DNA of 64,000 nucleotides from Onchocerca volvulus (Eukaryota > Nematoda > Chromadorea > Rhabditida > Onchocercidae), in assembly GCA_000499405.2 (NCBI GenBank), contig HG738137.1, positions 24,614,837-24,678,836 on the forward strand. Reading direction: 5' to 3'. How positions within the stretch are numbered: the stretch's first letter is position 1; each line of letters begins with the position of its first letter. This document shows, piece by piece, positions 41,101 through 52,404 of this stretch. The position numbers and the translations under genes are program-made. The notes beneath the pieces are model-generated. The model had not been told where the DNA came from. It was given only the letters and a program-made list of their open reading frames with translations, and did not search any database.

Positions 41101-44057
41101 AAGTTTGTGAAATAAAAATTAAAACAGCCGAGGATTACGAAATCGAAGAGTTAAGGTCAGAAATATAACAGTTTACAGCCAAGTTTTAGTTACAACGGTC
41201 GAAGTTTGCCGGAGTCGATTTTACCACCGGCACTAGCCAGAACCAATCTTTAGAATGACCCCTTCTGTCCTAGATAAGGAATGTAGTTTATAGAATACAA
41301 AGAGGAGAATTATACGGGTTTCTCATGCTGTGTAAGAGATTGGTATGAGAAAGGATATAATTTTTGAAATAATTAGCACATTGGATGAAAAAAAACTTAC
41401 ATGTTACATGATTAGCACAGAGGATATCACATGCGAATTGGATAAGGATTCAAACAATTTTTTGTATTGTAAATATTTTGAGAATTGCAGTCTCTTAAAC
41501 TGAATGGCAATCGATTAGAATCATAGGAACGCGAGGAATAAGGATATCTTCACTTTTGAAAAGCCCTGTCAAGATTGTTGCTTCTACGACGTTGCTCATT
41601 AATTTTTTACTGCAAGACGCGTGTCGTTGGCAAAGTTTTGGCTGATTGACATGCCGATTTTCAATTGCAGTACATGCGGTGGCATTCCTAAGCAGTGCTA
41701 ACTGATATAGGTCGAGTAAATTCAAAAATTCTGTGGATAATTAATTATTTCATCTGTTTCCACAATTGTGTCGACTGTCACAATAGTGTGACGGACTTGT
41801 GTGAGACTGCCTCGCTTTGAATGTTAGATTTTACAATATTGTTAAGTTCGTCAAGGTCTTTGTTCTTAGTCTTGAGACTAAGAATTGCTCTTCACTCAAC
41901 CAATCGTGATTCGCATAATTGATTTGAACATTGGAAAATACTTTTTCAACCAACTATTCTTTTGACGTTACTAAATTCCAGAAGTTATGAGGTAATGAAA
42001 TTTTTCTTGAAGTCAGATCAATTGGCATCTTTCCGTTCCCAATTTCCAGCTACTGATGTGAGAAATCTCAGCTGATCGATCATTTTGCAGCTGGGCGCAC
42101 ATATTTGCAGTCAGTTTTAATGTGTTCATTGTGACCACAAATTAGACTATTTTAGGCAAGAATTTATTTCATCCGCTGATGTCCATCGAAGAATTACAGA
42201 TAATGTTTGCCTGAAATCTTCTGCAAACAATATTAATGCGTTTCAAATGATTCGATATTTCTACGTAAATTTTGCAACATAGATCAAGACTCTCGACCCA
42301 ATTTTTGTGCGTCATTGTATATTCATTGCAAATAACAAGTTCGTATTTTTGCAATACTTTTCCCATACCGGATGTTTTAGAAATGTTGCATGTGGGAGTT
42401 TCGATAAATTGCTTGTTCATTGTGAATTTCAAAGCGGAATGAGCAGTTCTTCCACCTGGTAGTAATGTTGAAACTATTTCGGACGATGCAAAAGCTAGAT
42501 TATGTCATTTTGGTATCGAGTTGCTGCCAGAATCATCAAATTAAGGAAGTTTTACCAGCTCCTCGTGGCGCATCCAAAATGGAGATTTCTCCAATCCCCC
42601 TACTGACAGTTTGCTTTATGTGGTCGTGAATTCCTGTCTGCTCAAACATTAGCTTAGGAATATTTGATTGCACATATAACAAAAGATTAGCCAGTTGTAA
42701 TTCTGTTCGCGACGAAATTCTACATCGAACGAAGTAGCAGCAGATCGATCGGTTATGGCAATTGATTGAAAAATTTTTTCGCGATTTGTAAGCACAAGTC
42801 TTCAATCATTATCAAAGCTTCATTGTAGATTTCTGTTGAATAATCCATGTTCAACAATCGAGTTTAGTCTTCTGCGTTGATTCTGTTGAGAATGAAGCAA
42901 ATTTGAAGCTGCAGAATACGATCGATGTGCTCACAACCGTGCATCCTCAAGTTTGATTGCACATCGTTTCGCTTGCATTTGAGCCATTCTCTGTCTTGTT
43001 CGCTCATTTGTTGATGCCCGTTCTTCCTCAGTTTGATTGCAAATAATCGTCGCATTTCTCCCGCTGCACGATTACGATAACCTAAGTTTAATCTTCTGCG
43101 AGACATTATTTGGATGAACTAAAGCAGGTCACCTGAACAGTTTTCGAGATTAAATTGAATGACAGGCAGAAAAAAAGTAGATGTATATAAATAGGAACAC
43201 GCGCCCATTTGAAGGTAAGGCTGTATTGAAATTTGAAAGCAGTCGATGAAGAGTTTGTAAAGTTACGTGGCAAGTAACTTCGCACGTCAATAAATTCAGT
43301 CCGCTCACCTACTTCACGGATCAATAAATAAACGAAAAGCTTAGAACGGATCATCTCTATATATAAATTTGAAACCAGTTACGCGCCTGTTCGAATGCAA
43401 CCTTGCATTAAAATCTCGGATCAATTGGTGTCAACTCACTTAGTGTTAACTTTCATAGGTGTGGTAGGTTAAAAGAAAAGTAGATATATCTAAATTTAAA
43501 AAAAAAAGCGTCTATTCGAAAGTTGTATCGAAATTTGAAAGCAATCGGTGAGGTGGTTGCAAAGTTACATGCCAAATAATAGCAACAATGACACGATTTC
43601 ACCTATTTTTACCTATCACAGGTGCAACAGGTTAAAAAAAAGTAAATATATATAAATAAAAAACGCCTCAATTTCAATGAAACATTGTGTAAAATTTGAA
43701 AGCAATCGGTAAAGAGATTGCAAGTTACATGCCAAATAATAGCAATAGTGAATTAAATTTCTATTTATACACAGATTAAAATGAAATCAATCAATATTGT
43801 CATACTTTAACATTAACATTTAGTGTGTTATTTAAGATTTGAAAAAGTTAGTAAAATTGAAAAACTCACAAGCTGATCCAATCCCCATTAAGGCAGATGT
43901 AATATAAAAAATGTAACTATTGACAAGCATAAATGTTAGCATGAATATGGTATACAGTACACTTGCCAAGAACATCGTCCATTTAGCGGTCAAGTAGGCC
44001 ACAACAGGTGGTGTAATAAACGTAGCTATTGTAAATGAAAAATAGGTAATGCACATC
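34908..44057 (-). CDS. UNC-93-like membrane protein, copy 1 (exons 2-9; exon 1 lost in assembly gap)
   Basis: Exons on minus: 44057-43870, 39834-39738, 39239-39162, 37930-37815, 37439-37248, 36666-36498, 36178-36040 and 35087-34908 (stop). All have GT/AG and consistent phases (1,2,2,1,1,2,0), 386 codons with no stop. Family motifs in order: MCITYFSFTIATFITPP; IWIGHGVYMKEIT with RNSGLHWG (the UNC-93 family's W-G-x-Y / RN-x-W signature); ISFLSKRIHNFGYMP; IGDSFWNTL; FFQ then a last exon with two membrane helices. About 10 hydrophobic helices remain visible. C. elegans UNC-93 regulates the SUP-9 potassium channel; relatives are MFS-like. Intron 2 is enlarged to about 4 kb by a Helitron. The N-terminal exon should lie just beyond 44122, where the N gap starts. 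The specific substrate or partner is unknown. Confidence 0.88.
35150..35460. repeat. AAT/ATG-type imperfect microsatellite in copy 1 intron 8
   Basis: AAT, ATG and GATAAT triplets interspersed over about 300 bp. The equivalent tract in the other copies is a purer AAT run (44143-44206 and 63905-64000), where the assembly breaks or the window ends. Confidence 0.8.
40206..41490. other. Helitron 3' region without recognised gene
   Basis: About 1.3 kb, markedly GC-richer than the flanking intron. It has short ORFs on both strands (around 40676-40902) that contain a partly duplicated AACTGTTGCTRTTG segment, and I recognise no family. It could be captured host DNA or decayed element sequence. Confidence 0.4.
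41495..43106 (-). pseudogene. Degenerate Helitron Rep/Pif1-type helicase
   Basis: Coding remnants on minus, in several frames: an N-terminal piece starting MSRRRLNLGYRNRAAGEMRR (43106-42864); a helicase start with Walker A as DAPRGAGKTSLI (ends near 42536; Pif1-like helicases usually have GGTGKT); ETPTCNISKTSGMGKVLQK followed by a Walker B region reading CNEYTMTHK where DE would be expected (42432-42169); and a C-terminal piece with LMSNVVEATILTG and EDILIPRVPMI (41725-41495). The Rep (HUH nuclease) part between the N-terminal piece and the helicase is missing. Frameshifts, stops and lost catalytic residues make it non-functional. Confidence 0.85.
43150..43775. repeat. Three subterminal repeats of about 150 bp at the Helitron 5' end
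   Basis: Three diverged units each contain AAAGTARATATATNTAAAT, then a CGCCY-TTCGAA-like segment, AAATTTGAAAGCARTCGRTGA and TTGCAAAGTTACRTGCCAARTAA. The units start near 43155, 43470 and 43635. Confidence 0.65.
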
Positions 44058-44122
44058 CTGAATTAATTGTTTTGTTAATTAATTAATTGTTTGAAATTCT
44101 TAAAAATGATATTAATTGCCAT

Positions 44123-44142
44123 NNNNNNNNNNNNNNNNNNNN
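44123..44142. other. Assembly gap (20 N)
   Basis: Twenty Ns between copy 1 intron 1 and an AAT microsatellite. The missing sequence should include exon 1 of copy 1, the intergenic region and the last exon of copy 2, so the real gap is likely several kb. Confidence 0.97.
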
Positions 44143-44204
<62 letters not shown>

Positions 44205-44206
44205 TA
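44143..44206. repeat. AAT microsatellite at gap edge
   Basis: About 20 AAT triplets directly after the gap; this is the probable cause of the assembly break. Confidence 0.95.
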
Positions 44207-47200
44207 ATATTGTAACAAATACCAATTATTTGTATGAAAATTATGTGTAGAAAAGATGTTTCAGTTGGGTAAGTAAATGATAATTTTATTTTTCATATGT
44301 TATCTTTGTTTGTTTACTTTTCTTACTATTGTTTATGAGACTTTTCTCTCCATCTGCGGTTGTATTAAGAAATAAAATACGATGCAAAAAACTAAAACTA
44401 CATCATGCATTAATTAATAATATTGCTAAAATTTGGATACGGATACGATAAAATATACGATAAATGGATACGATAAAACATGACAAACGAATATGATAAG
44501 TACCGTAACACCAATAATGTAATATTTCAAAAGGGGAAAAATTTATAAAATTCTAGCTGTGGTTTGAACTGAAATGAAATATTTCATTACCTAATCATAT
44601 CAAATCTAATTACTCTAGGATATTTAAGATATCACCTAATTAGCCTAATTATCGCATATTTCATTTTAAAAGGAGCAAAAAAAATTCGAAATAGAAATGT
44701 TAAAATTACCTGAAAAAATTCACTTATTGCAAAAACTTGTGAAGAACTTTCACGATCATACATTTTTGTAAGTACAGCTATTCGTAATGTATTCCAAAAG
44801 CTATCACCGATACATATCAACGTTCCAATGATAAGCCATAAGGAGAGACTTAAATAATTTTTGTGATTTTTATAAAATTTTTCGAAAAATTCTCAAAATA
44901 TTTTGTAAATTTAAGACTTTTTAAAATTATTTTAGAAATTTACAGCTTTTAATAATTAAAAATCTTTCCTAAGGTAATAGTTAAGCTATAAGTGAAAGAA
45001 GATCAAAGATTTAAACATAGAATTCATTCCAGGATTATAGGAAATTTATTTACTTGTTCGATCGATAATTTTCGAATACATTCATTTTAGTAAAAATTCA
45101 ACTATTATGATTCCAAATTAAAATCTGATAAATTTGCGAAAATTTGAAAAATTTATCAAATTAACAACCTTGGTGACAGGTAGGTAACATCATTTGTTGG
45201 TTCCAAATTCGCATTTTTAGGAAAAGCAAACCAAATGCCCAAAAATGCTACCAGATATAATGGTAGAGCAATTAGCATTGTTGGCATATATCCGAAATTG
45301 TGGATTCGTTTACTTAAGAAACTAATTAAGCATCCACCTGTAAGAATATTTTTGTGAAAATTTGAAAAATACCATTTCGATTATTCTTTTCACTAATTAA
45401 TTTAAAAATAAATTTCACATAATTAATGTTTTTTTTCGAACAGACATTTATCTTTAAAATTAAAACAAAAAATTGCCAAAATGAAAATTACAATTCTTTT
45501 TTTTAAGAAGCAAAACATTATGTCCCTTAACATTATGTTCTTTGACTTTATATCCCTTGTCTTTTATGTTCTTTGACCTCGTGTTTTGTGGCCTTTAAAT
45601 GTAGCGGAAAATAAAAAAAAAAAAAAAAAAAGAACAAATAAATTGTAAATCATTCATTTTTTGTAAATCGAAGTCATAATTTAGAACTGAGCTTAATCCT
45701 GCCATTGTCTTTAATAAGAGAAAACTAAATAAATATTATAACTTTTGTAGAATCAAAAAAACTTCAAATTTAACTTAATGTCGCCTCTGTTTTAATTTGT
45801 AGCAAGAAATTACTAATACTTTATTTTCATTGTCAACCATTATCATGATAAGCCTTCATTATCACCTTTTATCACTGATAAAATCACTAGTTCCTTTTTT
45901 AGTTTCTTAAATGTTATGTAAATGAATATTTTCATCACTAACCGAAAATTTGTGATGCTGAAGTGATGAATGCATAATAAGCGATAATTTCATTACCAAA
46001 ACCGATGACTGATTTGGAAAATGATAAGCACGACGGATAGATTGTTATATAAAGTGATAATGATAAGCCCATAAACATGAAACCAGTAGCTAATAAAATC
46101 ATTTTTATATCGGTAAACACCTTTATGATTTTACCTAAAAATCCCAGATTGTTTTTGTTTTTTTAAATCTATTACTAAAAACGACAATTTTACAGTGAAA
46201 AATTACAAAATTAAATCAAATTATATTTTGTCGAATTACATAATTTTAAATTCTCAACTATCATCAAATTTAATTTGAAATAGTTTAATTTGAAGAATGA
46301 CAGCTTCGATAATTTTTAAAAAATACTTTCAAAAATGATATTATCCCAAATTTTATCAATTAAAATTAAACGAATTCAGCAAATTGGAAGTAATTAAGAA
46401 ATGACTGGTATAATTCAAAAGTTATGCTATATTTATGACACAAATCAATCAATTATTTAATTAGTTTACTAATTATATTTGCTAAATTTGTAATAATTTC
46501 AAAAATTACCCATAGTTTTTGAGAAGCTATCACGTTTCGTTACAGATCGACTAGAATGGTCGGGTAACAAGGCGAATAAAATATTTGATAAAATTGTAAA
46601 CACTGATAATCCACCAAAAATATATCTGTCAATAATTCATCAATATATTTACAACTAAATTTAAATTCTATTCATAATACAATCAAGTAAAATCGTTATC
46701 ATGACAATGCAACATATCTTGATTATTGCAAACCTCGAATTTTAATGATACCTTAAATCAACTTAAATCGACGTAATTTTGACATGATAATATAATATAT
46801 GCAATTATATACATTCCAAATTTCGAATTCCGATGTTTGTTCATTTCAATTATTCATTATTTGGTGAAGGATTTACCTTCAGAATTGAATTTAGCAAGTC
46901 TAGAAATCATTCGGAAAATGAGTGATAATCTGGATATCAGCATCTCATGCAGAGATTGCCCTAGCTGCTGAGTTTATCAAAATTATCAGTTTATTACCTG
47001 GAGCCTAAGCCTAAGCCTAAGCCTAAGTCTAAGCCTTGATATGTATTATCAAAAATTGTAAATAAATCAGCTACTGATCTAATTCCTTCAAGAATAAGAA
47101 AATTTATCTAGAAGTTTTGAGATTGCAGATCAATTACAACATGGCCGAATATTTTTAATTAATCGTGTCTAATCAAAGGTGTGGTTTATTGTTGATTATT

Positions 47201-49490
47201 CAAAAAAAATTAAATAAATAAATAACTAAATAAAAATAATTTAAAACATTTAGTTCTAAAATTTGAATTTTTAAAATGAACAATATTTATTTACTGAAGT
47301 TTTAAATAATTTCGAATCTTAATAATATTCATAATTTAAATTAAAAAATAGAATAAAGTCCAAAATAATTGGAGAAAAAACGCGAAAACCACAAATAGTA
47401 AAATCGTAATTTTTGCTGGTTAGCGATTGAAATTAGCTTTGCAAACTATTTGTTTTAAATTTTATTTTCAAATTATCAACTTTTCTTGATAAGATTTTAA
47501 AATTTTGTTAATGAATGAATGAAATGTTTCTGTTGGGAAACCGAAACAAATTATAATTCAAATATAGTCAGTAATCAATTATTATATTAATCGTAATTCA
47601 TCACTTATAAATTTCATCTTCACATTCCATCACGTGATACATTTCTATCCCTCCAACTTTAGCTTTAATGGTCATTCATGCTTATGTTATTGTTCCTTCT
47701 TACAATGTTGTCTCTCTCTACATGTCCACTATAAACCTCCCGATCTTTTTCCCCGAAAGGTCATTTTTCGATTAACCAGAGGTCATTTCGCTTCATTTGT
47801 CCGACTAAAAGGTCATTGCTTCTTTTGTATCCCAAGATAAGCATCTCGATTTCCTCCAAGTCTGTTCACTTCAAATTTGTTTTTTATATTATTAATCGCA
47901 CAATGATATCGACGTAATTTTTGTTTCTGGATTATTTTATAATTAATCCTCGATAAAGTATTAATTATCAATTTTTTTGCATTTTTTGGTTAACAATATA
48001 AATTTGCTACAACAAAAAGGTTATTCATTAATATATTTCTTAGGAAGTTTCCGAAAATTCCCATCAATTTTATTTTTAAGAAAAAAAGATATCGATAATC
48101 ACCTGATAACTTCCACTGACATTTCTGCTTCACCAGTTTTATCAAATATCACAAGCAAAAGTATACCGCCGAAGATTAGACTGAAAAATATAAATACAAT
48201 TATAATGTTACTTTTAATTATTCTTCATAGTTTTCAAAATTTTTATGAACAAAAAAAAAAAGGAAAAAAGAAATATTTAGATATATTTAATTTCATTTGA
48301 TTTAATTCCTTCAATAAACATTCGATATAATCAAAACAAATGAGATTACAAAACTATTCCTTATTTTTCAAACGTTTTACTGTGAATGCGTATGTCACGT
48401 ATATTTCCAATAATCACGTTTTACTTGTAATTTTTTTAGCAATGCGTCACGTATAATTTCGAACAAAATCGATTAATTAAAAATAAAGAGCATATACATA
48501 TATATTGTTGTATAATATCTCCATCGATTCAATTTTTTTTTTTATGTCGCTCTATTGAATGAAATTAAAATATTTTTAAATAATAAATAATTTTAACAAA
48601 TTTAAGTGAAATTTTATTTTTAAAAAAAGGAAAATAATATTTAAACCCAGCAAAAGTGATGCCCCAATGAAGACCGCTATTTCTTGATTCATTGCCTGGT
48701 GTTGTTATTTCCTTCATGTAAACACCATGACCGATCCAAATAACTGCAATCAATCAATTAAATCATTAATCTTTACATCAATTACGTTATTTTTCCAAAA
48801 AAAAAAAAAACTCTTTTACAGAAACTACCAAAAATATTGTTATCAAATAATTGAATATTATCAATGTTATCAAATATTTCCAGGTATCAAATATCTGGAA
48901 GATTAATAAAAGTTTTAATATCTATATTGACGCTTATATTTAAAATAATTAATAGGAATTACTAATATTATAACATCAAATATTTGCACTATTATGATGT
49001 AATTGAACTGAAATCAATCAATACTGGCATACTTCAACATTAAGTTTATGATTTGATATTTTAAAGAGTTATTAAAATGAAATAATTGCAATACTCGCTA
49101 AGACGGTTGTAATATAGAAAATGATAAATATTATACAATTAAAATGAAATCAATCAATATTGTCATACTTTAACATTAAGTGTGTTATTTAAAATTTGAA
49201 AAAGTTAGTAAAATTGAAAAACTCACAAGCTGATCCAATCCCCATTAAGGCAGATGTAATATAAAAAATATAACTATTGACAAGCATAAATGTTAGCATG
49301 AATATGGTATACAGTACACTTGCCAAGAACATCGTCCATTTAGCGGTCAAGTAGGCCACAACAGGTGGTGTAATAAACGTAGCTATTGTAAATGAAAAAT
49401 AGGTAATGCACATCCTGAATTAATTGTTTTGTTAATTAATTAATTATTTGAAATTCTTAAAAATGATATTAATTGCCATCAGTTGGTTTT
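44205..49490. repeat. Segmental duplication block C' (partner at 35440-44122)
   Basis: Collinear with block C. It lacks the Helitron and the roughly 350-bp segment, and has a TTAGGC tract at 47003-47035 and an extra stretch of about 500 bp at 47560-48060. Confidence 0.9.
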
Positions 49491-50665
49491 TGTTAACAAG
49501 TATTGATATTGTAAATAAGAAACAAATTTAAAGAATTCCCGAATTAATTGCTTGTCATCATTTGTTTTACTAATTAATCAATTGTTTGCAGAAGTAATTT
49601 CTTATAAATGTTACTTATTGACATTAATCCTCTCTCATGAATGAATACTGAAATTCTAAATAAAAAATGGGTAATACAAACCCTAAATTAATTACTTATT
49701 ATTTTTCTCTTCGATAAATAATTAATTATTTATTTGAAGAAATGAATTTCTTAGAAATATTACTAATTCATATAGATTTCTTTTTTATTAATAAATATTG
49801 ATATTGCAAATGAAAAATAGATAATATACATCCTAGAGCTTATTTTTCTTCTTTTTAGTTAAATAAAAAATAATTAATGAAAAAGAAAATAGAAAGGGTA
49901 ATTGAAGTAAAAATATAATTAATATTTCGATTTCATAAATGGCATTAATCAATAATTGTAAGAATATAAATTCATTAATTCCTTTTCATTGAATAATTTA
50001 ATATTATAAAATAGTATTTAATTATTTAAAAATGACATTTATTAAGTGATTAATCAATTATTACTTGTTTGCTTATTATTCTAATTACATAAATTTTGTT
50101 TGAAATTCTGTTTGAAAATACTAGTTTATAAATTTTTATGCAGTTACAATTCACTTCATATCAAAATTTTTATAAAGATTTATTTTTTGTACTGTAAAAT
50201 TTTTTAATAAGAAAATTTTGCTGAGTGAAGGTTTATTCTACTTTTTTTTTATTTTTCATTCCTTGAAATAAAGGAGCTTATATTTATCAATACTTTTAAA
50301 TTCAAGAATTTTTTGGGTAACAGTGAACAATTCATAAATTATCGCATGAACTTATTTTATTAGAATAAACTTAACAGTTTTTAACAATTTAAAAAGTCAC
50401 TGAATGAGTTTGTTTTTATCAAAATTTGCTTTTGGAAAATTATTATAATGATAAGCATTATGGTAATTTACCCGTAATATCCGGCATGTGCTGATATTCG
50501 ACCGGGAAATGCGTTTGATACGGATTGTAAGGCTATTTCGGTGATATAAGCTTGGGTATCAAAACCAGCAAAAACAAGCATAAATGCTATTCCAAACAGA
50601 ATTATGCATGGCAATTCAGAATTTAAACCGAATTTGGCATAATATTTATTTGATAATTCATTCAT
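44710..50665 (-). CDS. UNC-93-like membrane protein, copy 2 (exons 1-8; last exon lost in assembly gap)
   Basis: Exons on minus: 50665-50472 (ATG), 49414-49227, 48743-48647, 48180-48103, 46625-46510, 46134-45943, 45337-45169 and 44848-44710. All GT/AG, phases consistent (2,1,2,2,1,1,2,0), 391 codons without stop. Exon 1 encodes MNELSNKYYAKFGLNSELPC then a first helix ending FAGFDTQAYITE, typical of the family's N-terminus. With the final exon seen in copies 1 and 3 the protein would be 450 residues, the usual family length. Differences from copy 1 cluster in exons 3, 4, 6 and 8 (for example DKTGEAEMSVE versus YKTGKAEMSLE; KIIKVFTD versus KTMRMFTD); exon 2 is identical at protein level and exon 5 at nucleotide level. 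MFS-like; role likely as for copy 1. Confidence 0.9.
47003..47035. repeat. Interstitial telomeric repeat (TTAGGC) tract
   Basis: Four exact GCCTAA units, one GTCTAA variant and a final GCC on plus, i.e. TTAGGC on minus, in intron 4 of UNC-93-like copy 2. The matching place in copy 1 (about 38680-38700) has no such repeat. Confidence 0.9.
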
Positions 50666-50686
50666 TTGGATAATGGAAATTTTGAT
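50666..50686 (-). promoter_or_regulatory. UNC-93-like copy 2 leader with candidate trans-splice acceptor
   Basis: CATTTTTTTAG on minus ends at 50687, 21 nt before the start ATG, with no upstream exon evident. A spliced-leader site is the simplest reading. Confidence 0.5.
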
Positions 50687-52404
50687 CTAAAAAAATGACA
50701 GAATTATTCAAAAGTTTCCATTAAATAATTCAAAAAATATTGTTTTTCAACATAAAATAACTAAATTTTTCCTTTCTTTCCAGTTTATCACTATTCTAAA
50801 AATCGATCAATATTGCTTTCTTTTAGTATGTAAATGTTTTTTTCCGGAAGAAATGATAGAATCAAAATAAAAAATTAATTATCAGCAAAAATATAGATAA
50901 GCATAAAATCAAAATAAAAAGTTAGTTATCAATAAAACTGCTGATAAGCATAAAATCAAAATAAAAAATTAATTATCAGTAAAAAAAAGCATAATATCAA
51001 CATAAAAAACTAGTTATCAGTAAAAGTATTGATGAGCATAGTAAACTTTTACAAATGATAATAAAAGGGAAAGAAAATTTTCAAACAGTTCAAGACGAAA
51101 GATTAATATCATTTGCGGAAAACCAGAAAGAGCATAGGTTATGGACGAAGGCAGAGAGAAAAAAAAGAAAACAATTGAGTAATACTCGTATCGGAATAAT
51201 TAATATCAAATAATTTTGATAAATTATTACTAATTAGATATAAGAGATTAAAATTTCAGAAAAAAAAAACTTTGGCATATTAAACGAATTAGCCGAATAT
51301 AATTAAATATGAAATTGTTGATTTAATTGCTGTCAAATCTGCAAATTTATTTAATTATGCGAAATTCTCTTAATATTATAATTCTTTATCACTTTTTCAT
51401 CTTCCAACATTATCTTTCGTTTAATTATGCGAAATTTTTATGCAATAGTTTTGTATGATTTTAATTTCTAATTTTTCTAGGGAAATAATTAGACTAAAAT
51501 TTTACTTTCTTTCAACTTTCTGATTATTTTTTATTGCTTAATCTATGTTTTTAATTTTTCATAAAATTGAAAACTGTTTTTGGGAAGGATTGTTTCTAAT
51601 TGAGTATTAATAATCTGATAAAGAATTTCATGCGAAAAAATTCGTACATTTCAGTCCTTCAATAATTATCGATCTCAACTTCCAAATATTCGAGTCGGCA
51701 CAATTTTCCGACAAATTGCATTCTTAAGAAAGAAAAATGAATTTCCATGCAAATTCAAATAATTTTCGAAAAAACACTAATTCTTTTATATAAACCCGGA
51801 ATTATTCATAAATATATATTATAGAGATGAAAAATATTATTATTTTGCATTAATCGAATCCGTCTTTATATTTTTCTGATAACCGGATTATTTTCAATTG
51901 AGAAATATTATTTACATTTGTTTGTTCGTTTTGGTCTGATTACAGTGAAATGAATCAAAAGTCAACCGAGAAATTTTAATAATAAATGTTGTATACTGTC
52001 TAAATGTTTAGACAGAAATAATTAAGAATTGTCTGATATCAAGAACTGTATCCGGTTCAGTTATCCATACTTGTGATGACTTCTATACCTGTTATCATTT
52101 GAAGCACTGTTCACTGATCAATGATAGTGCGAATATTTTATTTATTTAAAATGAATAATTAATTTTCATATTACATCAATAATTTTCCAATTATTTCATT
52201 CAAGTATTTAAAAAGTTGAAGCCATTTGATTGATTAAAATTTAATCTCCATTTTTCTGGTAGAATTTTTTTTACAAAAAGTTTTTGAGAATTTTTACGAA
52301 ATTATTTTTTACCTAAAAATTTTTTTTCTAACATCAACTTTTTTTTTCAAAATTTCAGTATAAATTCAAATTAAGAATTTTCTCGATTTTGATTTTAATT
52401 TTTT
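50687..52404. other. Upstream region of UNC-93-like copy 2
   Basis: Intergenic DNA containing about four units of a 45-60 bp repeat at 50869-51040 (AGCATAAAATCAAAATAAAAARTTARTTATCAGTAAAA). No promoter element could be identified with confidence. Confidence 0.5.

Larger units (their letters stand above)
40206..43775 (-). mobile_element. Helitron (rolling-circle transposon), inactive, 3.57 kb
   Basis: Inserted in intron 2 of UNC-93-like copy 1. Removing it joins TATAA to TTAAAATG, matching the empty site in copy 2 (ATACAATTAAAATG near 49135-49145), with insertion between A and T as Helitrons do and no target duplication. In helicase orientation the 5' end is TCTGTGTATAAATAG and the 3' end is GGGTCCAGTTAG, a CTRR-like terminus. 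Inside are remnants of a Pif1-type helicase on minus, three subterminal repeats at the 5' end, and about 250 bp at the 3' end shared with the element at 52926-53863. Too short and too broken to be autonomous. Confidence 0.88.
35440..44122. repeat. Segmental duplication block C (partner at 44205-49490)
   Basis: Carries UNC-93-like exons 2-8. Collinear with 44205-49490 except for the Helitron 40206-43775, an extra stretch of about 350 bp at about 38145-38505, and a stretch of about 500 bp missing here relative to 47560-48060. Confidence 0.9.

Noticed and set aside
43106..43354. 82-codon minus-strand ORF next to the helicase remnant
   Set aside because: It overlaps the subterminal repeat units of the Helitron and has no helicase or Rep motifs.
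46998..47081. Exon spanning the TTAGGC tract in copy 2 (reading SVADLFTIFDNTYQGLDLGLG...)
   Set aside because: Exons on either side (48180-48103 and 46625-46510) already join in phase and keep the family's sequence. The same region in copy 1 would end in a different phase. Treated as intron.
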